Assembly: GCF_047948215.1 (NCBI RefSeq)
Contig: NC_134458.1
Span: 146,149,036-146,213,035 of the forward strand
Source of the DNA: Lycorma delicatula
Lineage: Eukaryota > Arthropoda > Insecta > Hemiptera > Fulgoridae
Length of the DNA stretch: 64,000 nt
Reading direction: 5' to 3'
Position 1 is the first letter of the stretch. The number at the start of each line of letters is the position of its first letter. Under the pieces are notes generated by a model, which was not told the origin of the DNA, searched no databases, and was given only the letters and a program-made list of their open reading frames with translations. This document shows positions 24,921 through 36,518 of the stretch, piece after piece. The position numbers and the translations under genes are program-made.

Positions 24921-25030
24921 GCCGGCCTCCGTGGCGCGAGTGTTAGCGTCTCGGCCTTTCATCCGAAGGTCTCGGGTTCGAATCCCGGTCAGATGTGACA
25001 TTTTTCATACGGTACAATATTTTCATTCAA
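24921..25030 (+). repeat. SINE A, well preserved tRNA-like head
   Basis: The head resembles a tRNA gene: an A-box-like GTGGCGCGAGTG, a cggcctttcatccg arm with TTC at the anticodon position, and a perfect B box GGTTCGAATCC at 24975-24985. The arm and T-loop sequence recall tRNA-Glu(UUC), but the acceptor stem is mismatched, so it is not a functional tRNA. The body tgacatttttcatac follows. The 3' tail common to other copies is lost. Confidence 0.88.
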
Positions 25031-25588
25031 TTTTTCTACGTGTAAGTTTATGTTGTGAATTAATAATAAAAAAAGAATAAATAAATATTGTTGGTATATT
25101 ATACAGATAACATTCAAAGTACTAGCAAAAGTACATTCAGAATACTAGCAAAAGATCTTGTTTTAGCAATTATTCTATATTCTTTAAAAATCGTTCTTTC
25201 GGAGGGTTATATCATCAATTTATTTCTTAAATAATGCTAAATTTAATGGAGATTAAAATAATAAAATAAAGATTGCTAAAATTTTTTAACAGGTATTGAG
25301 TTTAATAATATTTATTGTTAAAATGTATATTAGAAAAAAGATAAAGCAATAGAACATTGTTTTATAAATACGGAAAAAAGGAATCTACCACGTCAAATGG
25401 GATAAAGTAATAAGAATACTAAAAGCTAATAATCAAATTAGGGAATGTATATTAAATATTACAGCAATATGGGCGATCTTATATAGGTCACAATTTAATC
25501 TTGATAATTATATAGCCATTTTTAAGAATAATAAACATACCATGCGATGTTTACAAAAAGAAAAGTGAGGAATGAAGTGTTTACTTTT
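25031..25588. other. AT-rich DNA, nothing recognised
   Basis: Contains a short direct duplication, aagtactagcaaaag at 25116 and agaatactagcaaaag at 25139. No ORF. Confidence 0.5.
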
Positions 25589-25609
25589 TTCATTGAGCCA
25601 AATATACGG
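25589..25609 (+). repeat. Interspersed repeat G, copy 1 (core)
   Basis: ttcattgagccaaatatacg here and ttcactgagctaaatatacg at 38870-38889 differ at two positions, and the upstream bases are also alike. Probably two relics of one repeat whose remaining parts have diverged. The open frames over 25572-25781 lie in this repeat and are not reported as genes. Confidence 0.4.
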
Positions 25610-27599
25610 ATGGCAAAATCCATCGACGTACATACATATATTTAGTTGTACAAGTGACACTTTCACTCTGTTCAATACAGGGACTGGTTGTTTGATGGAA
25701 ATTTATCTCAGGTGCTTTACATTCATCATAGCCGCAGAAAGATTGGGAAGCTTGTTGTAAAGCAACAATATAACGTACCAATATCTGTTGTAAAATAACA
25801 CGTTTTATACTATTGTTTTAACCAAGCATGGAGACTTTGAACTATAGAAAATTAATTAAAGGATTATTCCTTATTGAAAAAAAAGGTTACTAAAATAAAA
25901 AAGATTTAGTAATTGAATATTTTGACTCATGAAGTAAAGTAAATCAAGAATTTTGCATGCCACCTTCAACATGTTTTTATTATTTTTGTTGAAAATATTA
26001 TGAAATTATTCTAGAAGATGAAAGGATTAGCGTAGAGGGGAAAGGAAAATAGATTGTATTAGATGATTTTGTAGATAATGAACAATAAATATCTAACGGT
26101 TGATTTTAAAATTAGAAAGCATTATTAAAGACTGTGACATGAAAATCAATGCAGGAAAACAAATGAAATGAGAATACGAGATAAGTCGATGATTTTCTGC
26201 ACAAAATAAGGAAGAACTGAATACGTTCGTGAAGAATTTCTTATAGGAAGTTCCTAGTAATACTCCTGAGATTTATTCGGCATAACTTAAATGAAATATT
26301 TTTTAAATGAAAAATTTCTACGTACATGATTTAAAGAATTTTTTCGTTACTTTTATCATCATTTCGCTAATTTTTGTAGCATAGTGACATAAGACTTGAT
26401 GGTACTGATATAAAGAGTATTTTCAACTAAAACTTAAACAAAAGACTTGTTGGAAATGGAGAATAAAATAATTGTACAGTTCCTGTATTCCAAACAGATG
26501 TTAAATAGCTTTTACTCGATAGTTGTCGCTCTAAATCGTTTAGTTATATTTATTTTTTTGTTATTATTATTATTATTATTATTAAGATGAATTTTTCTCC
26601 CTTTATTATTTTGTGGATAGCTTTTTTTTAATCAGGACTGGTTTAGTATGCTTATCATCATTTTAAATAAAAATAAAATTAATACATGCAACAATATTTA
26701 ACTTTCAAAATAATTATGGAAAAATATTTTCATTAATAATGTTCAAAAAACTAATTAATCTTTGCTGATTTTTTTAAATTAAGGGTTGTAATAATTATTA
26801 TTTTTATTTTGGTGCCGACTACAAAAAAGAAATTTAAGAAATAATCGACAAGTATTTTTTATTTTTCGATCAGTATTTCGGTTTTCAGTTTTCAGCTTTT
26901 TAAATTTATTTTATAAATTTACTAGTATAAATATATATACTTTTAACTTTTCTATTTTATTAATATGGTGGATTCCGAATAATCGGACCAGTACGATACA
27001 GTACCAGATACGATAACTGCCCAAATACAGCCAGAGGTTATGTTGAAAAACCTTTTTAGTTTTATTCTCATTAAATAAATCATTTTTCTGCAGTCATCTG
27101 TTTATTTAATTATTGAACTATCCTCGTATCAACCCGGCCTGTACCTGGAAATCTATTTGGAAAAACTAACAGTCAGATGGGATATGCTTTAGTATAAGGT
27201 ATCGAATTAAGATAGGCGTGAATAATTTTTTCTCAAATATTTTGTAATAATTTTAATATTGATGAAATTTTAATTGGTTCTACATCAATATTAGAATATA
27301 ATAATAAAAATGTAATATGTTAAATTCGTATTAGTTTGATCTACTAGAACTTACATTACTCTACGGTATTTAAGGAACATAAATTTTTATTGATCAGTAA
27401 CAAGAAGTAGAATTAATTTATTTAAATAAATAATATTTTGCATCACTTTTTAATTTATGCGCGTTACGTAACGTTATGAAAAAAAAAGATGTAGTTCATT
27501 TCATTTCAGGATGTCCGGTGTCAGTGGAATTTCAGTTACCTTAGTTTGGCAAGACAATATGTTATGTAAGAATGAATTAAAAAGATTTTTACATTATAA
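25610..27599. other. AT-rich DNA, nothing recognised
   Basis: Includes a (TTA)n tract at about 26560-26584. No protein similarity or repeat partner noticed. Confidence 0.5.
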
Positions 27600-28345
27600 A
27601 GGTTGTATATATTAAGAAATCCGGATTTATTCAATAAGTCGGTTAATAGAAAATACACAGATTTTCCAGAAATTTATTCCCAGAATTATCCCTATCAAAA
27701 GAAACATTAAAAGATGTACGGATCAAGGAAACAATAACCTTAAAAACCACCAAGTATTTATTAGAAATCTAGTGGCATAAACTCAAAACCAGCAGAATAC
27801 TTCAGATTGGATGGTAAAATAAAAGGAAGAAGATGGATGTTTCTATCTATCCATAGAGGAATGAAACTTAAGGGAGGGATCAACAATCTAACTCAAAACC
27901 TCCAGGTTGCCTATTCTGGCCGCAGTTCCTTGAACGTTATGATGGTATTACACCAATCTATTACTACTGTAGGCTATCAACAATTAATTTTAACCAACTC
28001 AAAATATAATTCAACAGTTTGATATTCCTCCTTTTACGGAAAAGGCATCCAAGAGCAGACGTAGGTTTTTAAGGATATGGCTAATCTTCAGAATTATGTG
28101 GTGACTGGAAACATCCAACTGATATACAAACCGTTCAGCCATTAACTTAAATTGAAATTTCGTTTCAACGTGGTCAAAAAGTTTAATTTTTGTTTATAAA
28201 CTCCTTCAACGGTCAACCTATCAAAAGTATTGTTAACACTGTTTCGTAATAAAAAAACCGAAGTCCCGTAATGTGTTTTATAATTTATTTTTACTATTTT
28301 TGTATGTAAATTGTTTTTACTGTAAATAAAGATTTATGTTAGTTA
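27600..28345 (+). other. Moderately complex stretch ending in AATAAA, unidentified
   Basis: 27650-28200 is less AT-rich than its surroundings. Downstream, gtaaataaagatttatgtta near 28322 carries an AATAAA polyadenylation hexamer, and a run of at least 26 A follows at 28421. This is what a processed transcript or LINE 3' end might leave. The 71-codon frame 27807-28022 (MDGKIKGRRWMFLSIHRG at its start) has no family I recognise. No target duplication was found. It could be coincidence. Confidence 0.25.
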
Positions 28346-28420
28346 TAATTAGTCAAAAAAGTGTTCTTACAAAGTGCACAGTCATTAATAATTATTGTTT
28401 AAGTTTTTGAAACCATAATT

Positions 28421-28446
28421 AAAAAAAAAAAAAAAAAAAAAAAAAA
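28421..28446. repeat. Poly-A run
   Basis: 26 consecutive A. Compatible with a retroposon tail or slippage. Confidence 0.95.
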
Positions 28447-29160
28447 CATTGCACAAAGTATTTTTGTTCTTATTTCATTAAATATCTAAATACGTTAACT
28501 AAATTTATCAACTGAAAAAATCATAAAATGGTTTTCCAGATAAAGAATCCAGTTTTCAATAAAAAAGCAGATTTTAATATTTGGTATATTAATAACTTTT
28601 AGTTTTCTTATTATTTGGTATTTACTAAAAGAAGGGTGAAAGTATGACGGTTGTGCAAAAACACACCTTTCCACCTTTTTGGTATTTGGATTTAAGATTT
28701 CATGAAACGATAAGAAATTTTAAAAAATGAGTTAATAAATTTTGTTCATTTGTATAAGTGTATGTTGGTTATTGAGTAACGACATCGGTTTGAGTTGAAA
28801 AATTGGGATTGTCGATCAAAAATCATAATAAATTTTGGCATAGAGATTTCTAAATATACCATACAATGATTTTATTAAAATTTGGAGTTGGGGATCTCAA
28901 ATGAGAAAATAGACGGAGGAGGTTCATATCTCGGTTTGGGATTAGATTAATAAAAATTATAATTTTTAAATTTCTTCCTAAATGACTACGGAATTTAAAG
29001 ATAATTGAAATTTTCAACTGAACGCATACATTTTCTGATAAAGTTTATCAACGGTGTTGCCCATCTTATATGTTCCCGGCGAATATAGCTAGAACAGCTA
29101 TATTGAAGAGGAAGTATGATGATCACGTCAAAAAAGGGGTATCGAGTTTTTTTCAAATCA
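28447..29160. other. Non-coding, one small hairpin
   Basis: AATATAGCT (29082-29090) pairs perfectly with AGCTATATT (29096-29104) around AGAAC. No other feature recognised. Confidence 0.5.
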
Positions 29161-29372
29161 AACTAACTCATTTAGAACAAAAAAAAACATGTATGTATAT
29201 GTGTTGCGCTGATTTTGGCCTTATATCTCAGGATTGACCAAACCGGTTTTCTTCAAATTTGGCTTAAATATTTCTATGTTGGGGCATTAAGCATATTAAT
29301 TTTTTTCAAAATTTGGTAAGAGGATAGCGGGGAATAATAATTTCGATTTTCTTCAGAGGCATTTTAAAGAAA
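29161..29372 (-). repeat. Interspersed repeat family A, copy 2
   Basis: Complement of the sequence at 832-1065, in matching order: ggccttatatctcaggattg, accaaaccggttttcttcaa, a ggggcattaa block and ttcgattttcttcagaggca. No ORF. Confidence 0.65.
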
Positions 29373-31101
29373 ACTTTTTTAAAGCAAATTTGTTTCCTAC
29401 AATGTACATAAAAATAATCCAAAGAATTTTTTTCAAAAGATTAACCACCCATCTCTTAAAATTTTTTTTGGCTCTAAACTTTTAATTTTAATTTTTAATA
29501 TCCGGACATTTTTGCAATATTTTGACAGCTTTTTTATTACATTTTAATTAAAATAAAGATTAAAAACGAATATACTGATACAAATTCACTGCTTAAATCC
29601 CTGGGGAATGAAAGAAAAAACTCAAGGGTTTTTTAATGTAAATTATTACTTACCAATAAAGAGCTATTCTAATTGGTTTTTGAAATAAATTTAAAGATAA
29701 GGAAATGTTCCAAAGAATTTATAAAAAAAAGAAAAAAGTAATAATCTAAAAAACTGAACGGAGATTTTTTTTGCAAACAGCTTTTGGGTGTATTTTTAAT
29801 GGTTTTTTTTTTTTTATAAATTAAACGATTATATTTTTGTTATTTTTTGTTTGCTTAAAACATAAAAAATGTTAATTAACTGATGCAAAAAATAAACATT
29901 TTATTTTTAAGGAAAAATATTTCTATTAACAAAAATTCTCAATAATTCCTGTCTAGTGAAGACTTACATAATAATGTCAATAAAAAATAATTATTTTATT
30001 AAAAAACAAAACAAAATTTTATTAATACAATTCTACATCGAAAAAATTTGTAACAAATTTTTTTAATAAAATAAGCAGATTCATTTAAATAGATAAGCAA
30101 ATTTGTAAAATATATTAAAAAAAACAATATATATATATATATATAAATTTAAATAATAAAATATGTAACATTTAAACACAGTATAAAATTATACCAATGT
30201 AAAGATGTTTCTTTTATTACAGGTACTTAAGTACGTATTTCAAAAGGTCACATACAAATTACCTTGATGATGAAATGTAAAACTTAGGTATATTATCAAA
30301 TGTAATAGAAAATTCATTTTTTATTTCAGTGACGTAATAATACGGTCTAAAATACCTAACTGAATGACTATCTATATAAATATATCTGTTGTAGTTACAT
30401 ACCTTTTTCTTGCTACACCTTAAATAATAATAATAGTAATAATGATAAAAATTTCATTAGGTAATACATTCAAATGCAGTATCTGTATTATTATATTTAT
30501 AATATTATATTCCATATATCATTATTATTTCTTTTTTTTTTAAATAACTGAAACAATGCAGTAATTAGTATGCGTCTTTAAAATTTAAAATAGGTTGGTC
30601 TTTTCAACTTAGTTTAAACTTATATAAGCACAAATATTTGATAATAATTTTTGTTCTTTGCTGTATAATCATATGGTTATTTATTTATAATGATACATAT
30701 TAGTTATTACACATATAAAGTTAATATATTTATATTAAGTTCATACATTTAAATAACATATTCATAATATATGGTTTTATATTTCATAATGCAATAATAC
30801 ATCTGTGTCTCATCGTGGGTACAGGAAATTATAGTAACCTTATAACTTATAAATGAACATTTTTATTCTTCTTAACCTCAGAAAATTTAACTCTTTTTTT
30901 GATTTTCCCTTCTCAAAAAATAGATAAATAAATAGGTACAGATGATCAAGAAGTATTACTTTGGTTATTTTCGAAGATTCTGTACGAATATCGATTTTAT
31001 TTTTATGGATAGTAGTAAGAACTTTAAATTAATTTATTAATTGATATTGACAGCTACAGTCTAACACAAAGTTACGTTTTCATGTTTAAAAATTAATCTT
31101 T
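29373..31101. other. Very AT-rich DNA
   Basis: Long T and A runs, and an (AT)n run near 30128-30145. No gene or repeat recognised. Confidence 0.55.
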
Positions 31102-31197
31102 TAGTATACGAAAAATTTCACACGTAACTAGGATTTGAACCCAAAACGTTCGTATCATGAAAGACAAATTTTTCACAAGAGAGGTCTTTCCGGCCAG
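31102..31197 (-). repeat. Diverged SINE A-like copy
   Basis: The complement reads ggccggaaagacctctc, then gtctttcatgatacgaacg, a perfect B-box form GGTTCAAATCC (31131-31141) and tgtgaaatttttcgtatac. This parallels SINE A (cggcctttcatccgaaggt, GGTTCGAATCC, tgacatttttcatac). It is more diverged than the other copies, and could be a separate subfamily. Confidence 0.6.
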
Positions 31198-31439
31198 TTA
31201 TCTTAATAATTTAAAGTATAAGTAACTAATAAAGAAATATTAAGATTGTCAATTTCTTTTTTGGATTCTTAAAATTTTATTTATTTTATTACGCGTTTCA
31301 ACGTTTGTATTATCATCGTCAGGTTAAATTATGAATCGCTGGTTAAAATGATTGAATTTAATTATTGTAATGACTGGTATTAATTTAAAACGGTTGGATA
31401 AATAACAAAGAAAGTTGTAATAAGAGACCATACATTGAT

Positions 31440-31670
31440 TTCCTACCCGTCTTTATCTTACATAACTAGTCAGGCAATCAACTACACCCATCATATACGA
31501 CTCCCTTTGCAAAACGCGTGCATTGGACTCTCCATAAACTAGAGCCTCATCAGGCGGATTCCTGCTAGACCGAAAGGCTATAGCATCAAAAACCCTCAGT
31601 GGACGAACCGAAGGGGAATTGCATTGGGAGAAGGACGCAAATTCCTTGCTAATCTTGCAAGGAATAACCC
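31440..31670. other. Moderate-GC older repeat, target of a SINE
   Basis: More GC-rich than its flanks and interrupted by the SINE B that follows. Resumes after 31853. No frame stays open, and I cannot name it. It may be part of an old element. Confidence 0.4.
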
Positions 31671-31866
31671 TTTTTCCAGTTTAGCCTACGGAAATTACCG
31701 TTCAGGCATTACTTCAGCGGATGAATGAGGATGATATGTATGAGTGTACATGAAGTGTAGTCTTGTATAGCCTCAGTTCGACCATACCTGAGATGTGTGG
31801 TTAATTGAAACCCAACCACCAAAGAACACCGGTATCCACGATCTAGTATTCTCCAAGGAATAACCC
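31658..31866 (-). mobile_element. 5'-truncated SINE B with 13-bp TSD
   Basis: CAAGGAATAACCC at 31658-31670 is repeated exactly at 31854-31866. Between them is a SINE B lacking its tRNA-like head: the minus-strand 5' end is in the body at gaatactagatcgtggatac, and the element runs to the shared tail (ggtaatttccgtaggctaaa) and a short A-rich end. This proves retroposition and 5' truncation. Confidence 0.92.
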
Positions 31867-33911
31867 GAATAAAAATATTTTTTACAAACACGGTGCACAA
31901 AGGATCGGAACGCAATAACAAACTCCAGTCATCTTAAAAACAAACTAAAAATCAATATATAACCGTCAGATAAATAGAAAGACCAATTAAAATTCGATTG
32001 ATGTTCAGGCATTGCAATCAATAATGGAGGGGGGAGGGTAATCATCCCCCGATATCCTTTTACTCGGTTCCAAGAGTAAATTTCACTGTATTTTTTTGTT
32101 ATTCAAATAAAATGTGCAACTTTGAAAAAAAATCAGGAAAATTAAAATCAATAAATATATCGTATTTATTTGCGTAATTTACGCACCTGAATTTTTAAAC
32201 AATTTTTCTTAAATATTCAGTCAAATAAATATAATTTTCTCAATGATTCTAGTTTCATTATAAACCTATGAAAAAAATTTTTCTGACATAAATCATGCAA
32301 CTACTTTTACATAAAAAGTGTTGGTAAAAACGGTGCATGAATTTCGCGAGTCAATACGGTATGTAGTTAGTTATAATATTGTTATTGTAAAGTAAAAGGA
32401 CTAAATATTCACGTATAAATACTTTTGCTTTAATATTATAATGAAACTGGTATATACCGATTAAAAAAAATAAACTTAAAATATTTTCTTCCTTTGGATA
32501 AGAGATGCCACCGAAAAAATTTATTTTTTGTGTTAATTTATTATTAATACTTTATTTACTTTCTCCATAAATGTGATCTTTCTTTCTATTTATAACCAAA
32601 AGGCGGAAGATGCCCAGAACAAGAGTAGTCTTACCCTTGTCATGCAATTTATGTTAGCTATAACTGTAGCCGTCTTTTTACAAAGGAACATGTCTTTCTA
32701 TGTAATGTTAATGTACGAATGCTGTTATTAAAAAAGATAAAATAACTTCAATATGGTATTTTTCTTAGTCGGCTAGTTATTATTCGTCGTATTTAAGATG
32801 ACTGCCTGTGTTAGACAACGTATTAATTGGCTCCAGAATAATAAACAGCAACACCAGTCACTGAAGATTGCCGCAATCGTTGAACGATAAGTTTAAAAAA
32901 TGTTATAAAAATGAATTGGGTTCTTTCTTGTAATTAAAAATGTTAAATTCTGCATCATTTTTATTATTAATATTATTTTATTTAATTTCGGCCTTCTATA
33001 ACTAATCTGAGGGTTAAAATAGGCTCCTTTGTAAGCCATGCTCTTTTCTAAACGACTACCGATGTTAACCTAGTAAAACTTCCATTTTAGATGTTAACTA
33101 CCGTAGATAGATTTTCATTGTAGCCGAATGATTTTGATTGATTATATTCAACAATGCTAACATTTCGTGTTAATATAGCTTAAACAAAATTTCATATTTA
33201 TTATTTAATTTTAAGTGATGAAAATTATGAATTAAAACACCTTAATTTCACGTTTTTAAAAAGTAAATTTAAACACGTCTATTTCATTCAGAAAATTGAA
33301 TGTTTTTAATTTAAAAAAAAACGAATAAACTTTTGTATTAACTAAATAAATAAATATTTACATAAATTTAAGAAATCTAGGCTATGAGTATTACAAAATA
33401 CGCTTTTAATTTTTTTTCTTCATTAAAAAACAATGGTAGTTAATTTTTTTGTTGTTATTTTTTGATAATGTTTCAACACAAACCACACCCTTACTGTAAA
33501 GCTTTAAGAGCTCCTACATACAGTTGGTCAGGTGAGAACCGAACATAACCTGAACCCACACTTTTAATGCTATTGTATCTCATTTATGCATATATATTCA
33601 TACATAAACATTTACTTTTACACTTATATATATATATATATATTTTAAGGCGCACGCACTTACTCGCCTATATTCACAACAACAAACATGTCCTGGCACT
33701 GCTTCAGATCTTGCAGACTCACGGAAATTGAATCATTCTTATTTTAGCACAAATTCAATAATAATAATGTCATATATATTATATAAACATTTAAATGAAT
33801 TATAATAGAGTCCTCATTATTTATCTTTTTTTCTCTTCAAGTTTACTAATGGGGGGGAAATTACCGTTCAATAAAAAAAATTAAAGTAATTTAAAAGCTT
33901 AATATGAATTA
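31867..33911. other. AT-rich DNA, nothing recognised
   Basis: 32590-32900 and 33480-33740 are somewhat more complex but have stops in all frames. (AT)n at about 33626-33643. Confidence 0.5.
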
Positions 33912-34081
33912 CCCATTTTTTAGCCTCTGGGACCACTGTTAGGTATTGCTTCAGAGTATTACATGAAATAGCATATTTTAGTGTGTGAAAATGCCATGTA
34001 TGACCGGGATTCGAACCCAGGACTTACGGATGAAAGGCCGAGCTCTACCACTCGCGCCACGAAGGCCGGAAATATGAATTA
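33901..34081 (-). mobile_element. SINE A, complete with tail and 11-bp TSD
   Basis: AATATGAATTA at 33901-33911 is repeated at 34071-34081 around a 159-bp SINE A on the minus strand. The copy has the head (ccggccttcgtggcgcgagt), a B box (complement GGTTCGAATCC), the body word atggcattttcacacac and the 3' tail ctgaagcaatacctaacagt followed by ggtcccagaggctaaaaa. It is the best reference copy here for SINE A length. Confidence 0.92.
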
Positions 34082-34234
34082 ATAAAAAATATAATAACGT
34101 CTGTTTATAATGAGTGGCTGGTTACAAAATAATTTTTCTCCTTGAAAATGATAACAAATTTTCGATTTAATTTTATTTTGATTAAAATATTTTGTGTTGA
34201 AAAAGGGCAAAAACTGAAGTCTTATTGTTAGATA

Positions 34235-34388
34235 AAATAAATTACCTTTCTAAAGAACGACTCAACCAATCATCATAAAACTTTCACACGCAAAACTTCA
34301 AATACGCTACTACAGCATATCTATATTTCAAATAAATTAAAGTAGTTGTTTTGGAGATTTTCAAGACACAAAATTTTATACGTAGACC

Positions 34389-34436
<48 letters not shown>

Positions 34437-34545
34437 TATAAGGAATTTCCAATTTAAATGAGTATATTCGTATTCCTCATACCTCAAAACGTAAAGAAAA
34501 TTCGTTTTCACTCCTACTTTGCAACTTTTCTTCGAAAAGTCAGTA
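34235..34545 (-). repeat. Interspersed repeat family C, copy 1
   Basis: The complement matches 42585-42850: acttttcgaagaaaagt (palindromic), an aaaacgaattttctttacgt block, and a gctgtagtagcgtatttgaa block with gtgtgaaagt. An (AT)n run at 34392-34432 sits inside it. No ORF. Confidence 0.65.
34392..34432. repeat. (AT)n microsatellite
   Basis: Uninterrupted dinucleotide run inside repeat family C copy 1. The other copies lack it. Confidence 0.95.
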
Positions 34546-34986
34546 ATAAATAATATACTGCATGTTTCCACAGAAATGAAATATCATTTTTTCACTATAC
34601 ATAATTCAAAACCTAGTAAATTTTAATGTATATTTTAGGATAGATTAGACGGCCTAGCTTTACTCGATCAGCTTACCAACTATTAAAGCTTATTTTTCAG
34701 CCATCGAACAGAAAAATTAGTTCCTGGACCGTCTACAAGCACCCTCCTACCAGATCTTACCTCTTAGTAATATATGGTTCTGCAGGACTTGTCATCTTTA
34801 GTATGAATCTGGTAGAATCAGATCTAAGATTATAGAAATTAAAATGGATAAGATGGTTAAAGGATAAAGAAAAGGAGTAATTGATGAGGATTGATGATCA
34901 ACCCTAATAGAAACGAAAAAGTTTCATCTACAGGAAAATTTAATGCTCCTGCTAGGGTGTATGACCCCATACCGCTCATAATTTCT

Positions 34987-35024
34987 CCCATCTAAGTACA
35001 AGGGAATTCTTTTACTTAGATGGG
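34987..35024. other. Perfect 12-bp hairpin
   Basis: CCCATCTAAGTA (34987-34998) pairs exactly with TACTTAGATGGG (35013-35024) around a 14-base loop. It lies in a less AT-rich stretch (34640-35040) with no gene recognised. Confidence 0.7.
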
Positions 35025-36518
35025 GAACCAGATTGCTGATCAACGATGTTTGGTCGATAAGTTTAAATACATTTAGAAAAAACTTTTAATTTTTCTTCAT
35101 TAAACTAAAAAACCAATTAAAACAAGAGAAGGTTTACTCAACATATAATTATGACATGTGAATTTATCTATCTGAATTATAAACTTTTCAGCCAGATCTG
35201 CTGGAATATCTAAATTATAAAATTTAAGCTATTATTACTCAGGTTACATCAAGTAATGATAAATTGGCTCCATCAACCACTCCTGAAAGTGTTAAGATCA
35301 ATATAATTAAATATTCCTTAGTTTGGCCTTTTTATTCACCCATTATGGTGTTGCACTAAGATAAAACTATCAGCTTTTCAAAAGTTCAGTCGTAAACCTT
35401 ACAAAAGTAAATTTTTACATTTGTCACGTCTGTGTAGAGATTAAACTATTAACTTTTCTTGAAGAAGCGTATAAATGATAGAGAGTTTTCAGTCGTACGT
35501 TCCATCTAGCATCTTTCAATTAAAAACATATCCTAAACTACTAAAATTGTTGATTATATTTAATAATTTTATATTATTCCCTGTCATCAATCAAAAGGGG
35601 ATTGAGCCCAAGGTTTATTCCAATTTCAAAAAGCAAACATATTATCTTAAATTAGTCCTCTTTTTAATTAGATATGAAATTGGTCTTCTAGAAAATTCCA
35701 CTTATACGTATGCTACGCCGACTTTATAATTTACCGTCCGAAGCCATCGTGATACGTTTTTAGGTGAGAATAGACTAACGTGCACGTAATGTCGACTTTG
35801 ATAATATAAAATATGTTCCGATAGTCTAAAATATTTGAAGTTAGGCCTTTTTTTATCTAATAAATGCAGTCTGTGATATGTTTGCCACTACGAAACCCAA
35901 AAACCTTTTCTTTCTGTTACTTCAATTTGTCTTCATTTTTGTTAAGTCAACAATAAATAAATATTATTCTTATCTTTTCAAGCAGTTATGAAAAAACTTA
36001 AGTACTGAAAGATAGATATCTTGTTCTGCAGTAACTTGGTCGTATAATAAAAATGTGTAGTAATATTACGTTAACAGCAACCGGGTTAAATTGACTGATA
36101 AATTAAAGCTGTATCCATATATTTCATAGATAGACATACTAATTTATTAATAGACTTGAAGAAAATCTCATGATTATTAGAAAACATATATGTTATATTA
36201 TAAATACTGTATGAACTTACTCAAGTAGATCTGAAGTAATGTGAAATTGAAGATAATTCATATTGCTTTTGGGTAAAATAATTTAAAATGTAATTACATT
36301 GTTTAACAAATAAAATGAATCGGTAATCTAAAACTGTAAAAATGAGACTACAATAAAAAAACATCGCTTTCGGTACACCGGAAGGCGGACGTAGATTTCA
36401 ACGGTACTAAGTAGGGGATAAAAAAGATTTCCACCTTAAAGTTAAAAAAAACTTCAAATTTACTCAATACGACAATGGTTGCATGTGAAAAAAAGTTTCA
36501 CGTGTTTAGAATACGGCA
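35025..36518. other. Non-coding, nothing recognised
   Basis: The frame 35475-35729 (84 codons) shows no motif and lies in ordinary AT-rich sequence. I regard it as chance. Confidence 0.5.

Noticed and set aside
24921..24995. Candidate tRNA-Glu gene
   Set aside because: The promoter boxes are good, but the acceptor stem is mismatched, the body continues as in all SINE A copies and the sequence is repeated many times.
25572..25781. Overlapping 62-63-codon frames on both strands
   Set aside because: They fall in a probable repeat with a partner at 38870 and show no family motif.
35475..35729. 84-codon frame
   Set aside because: No motif, no splice-compatible neighbours that I could support, and ordinary composition for the region.
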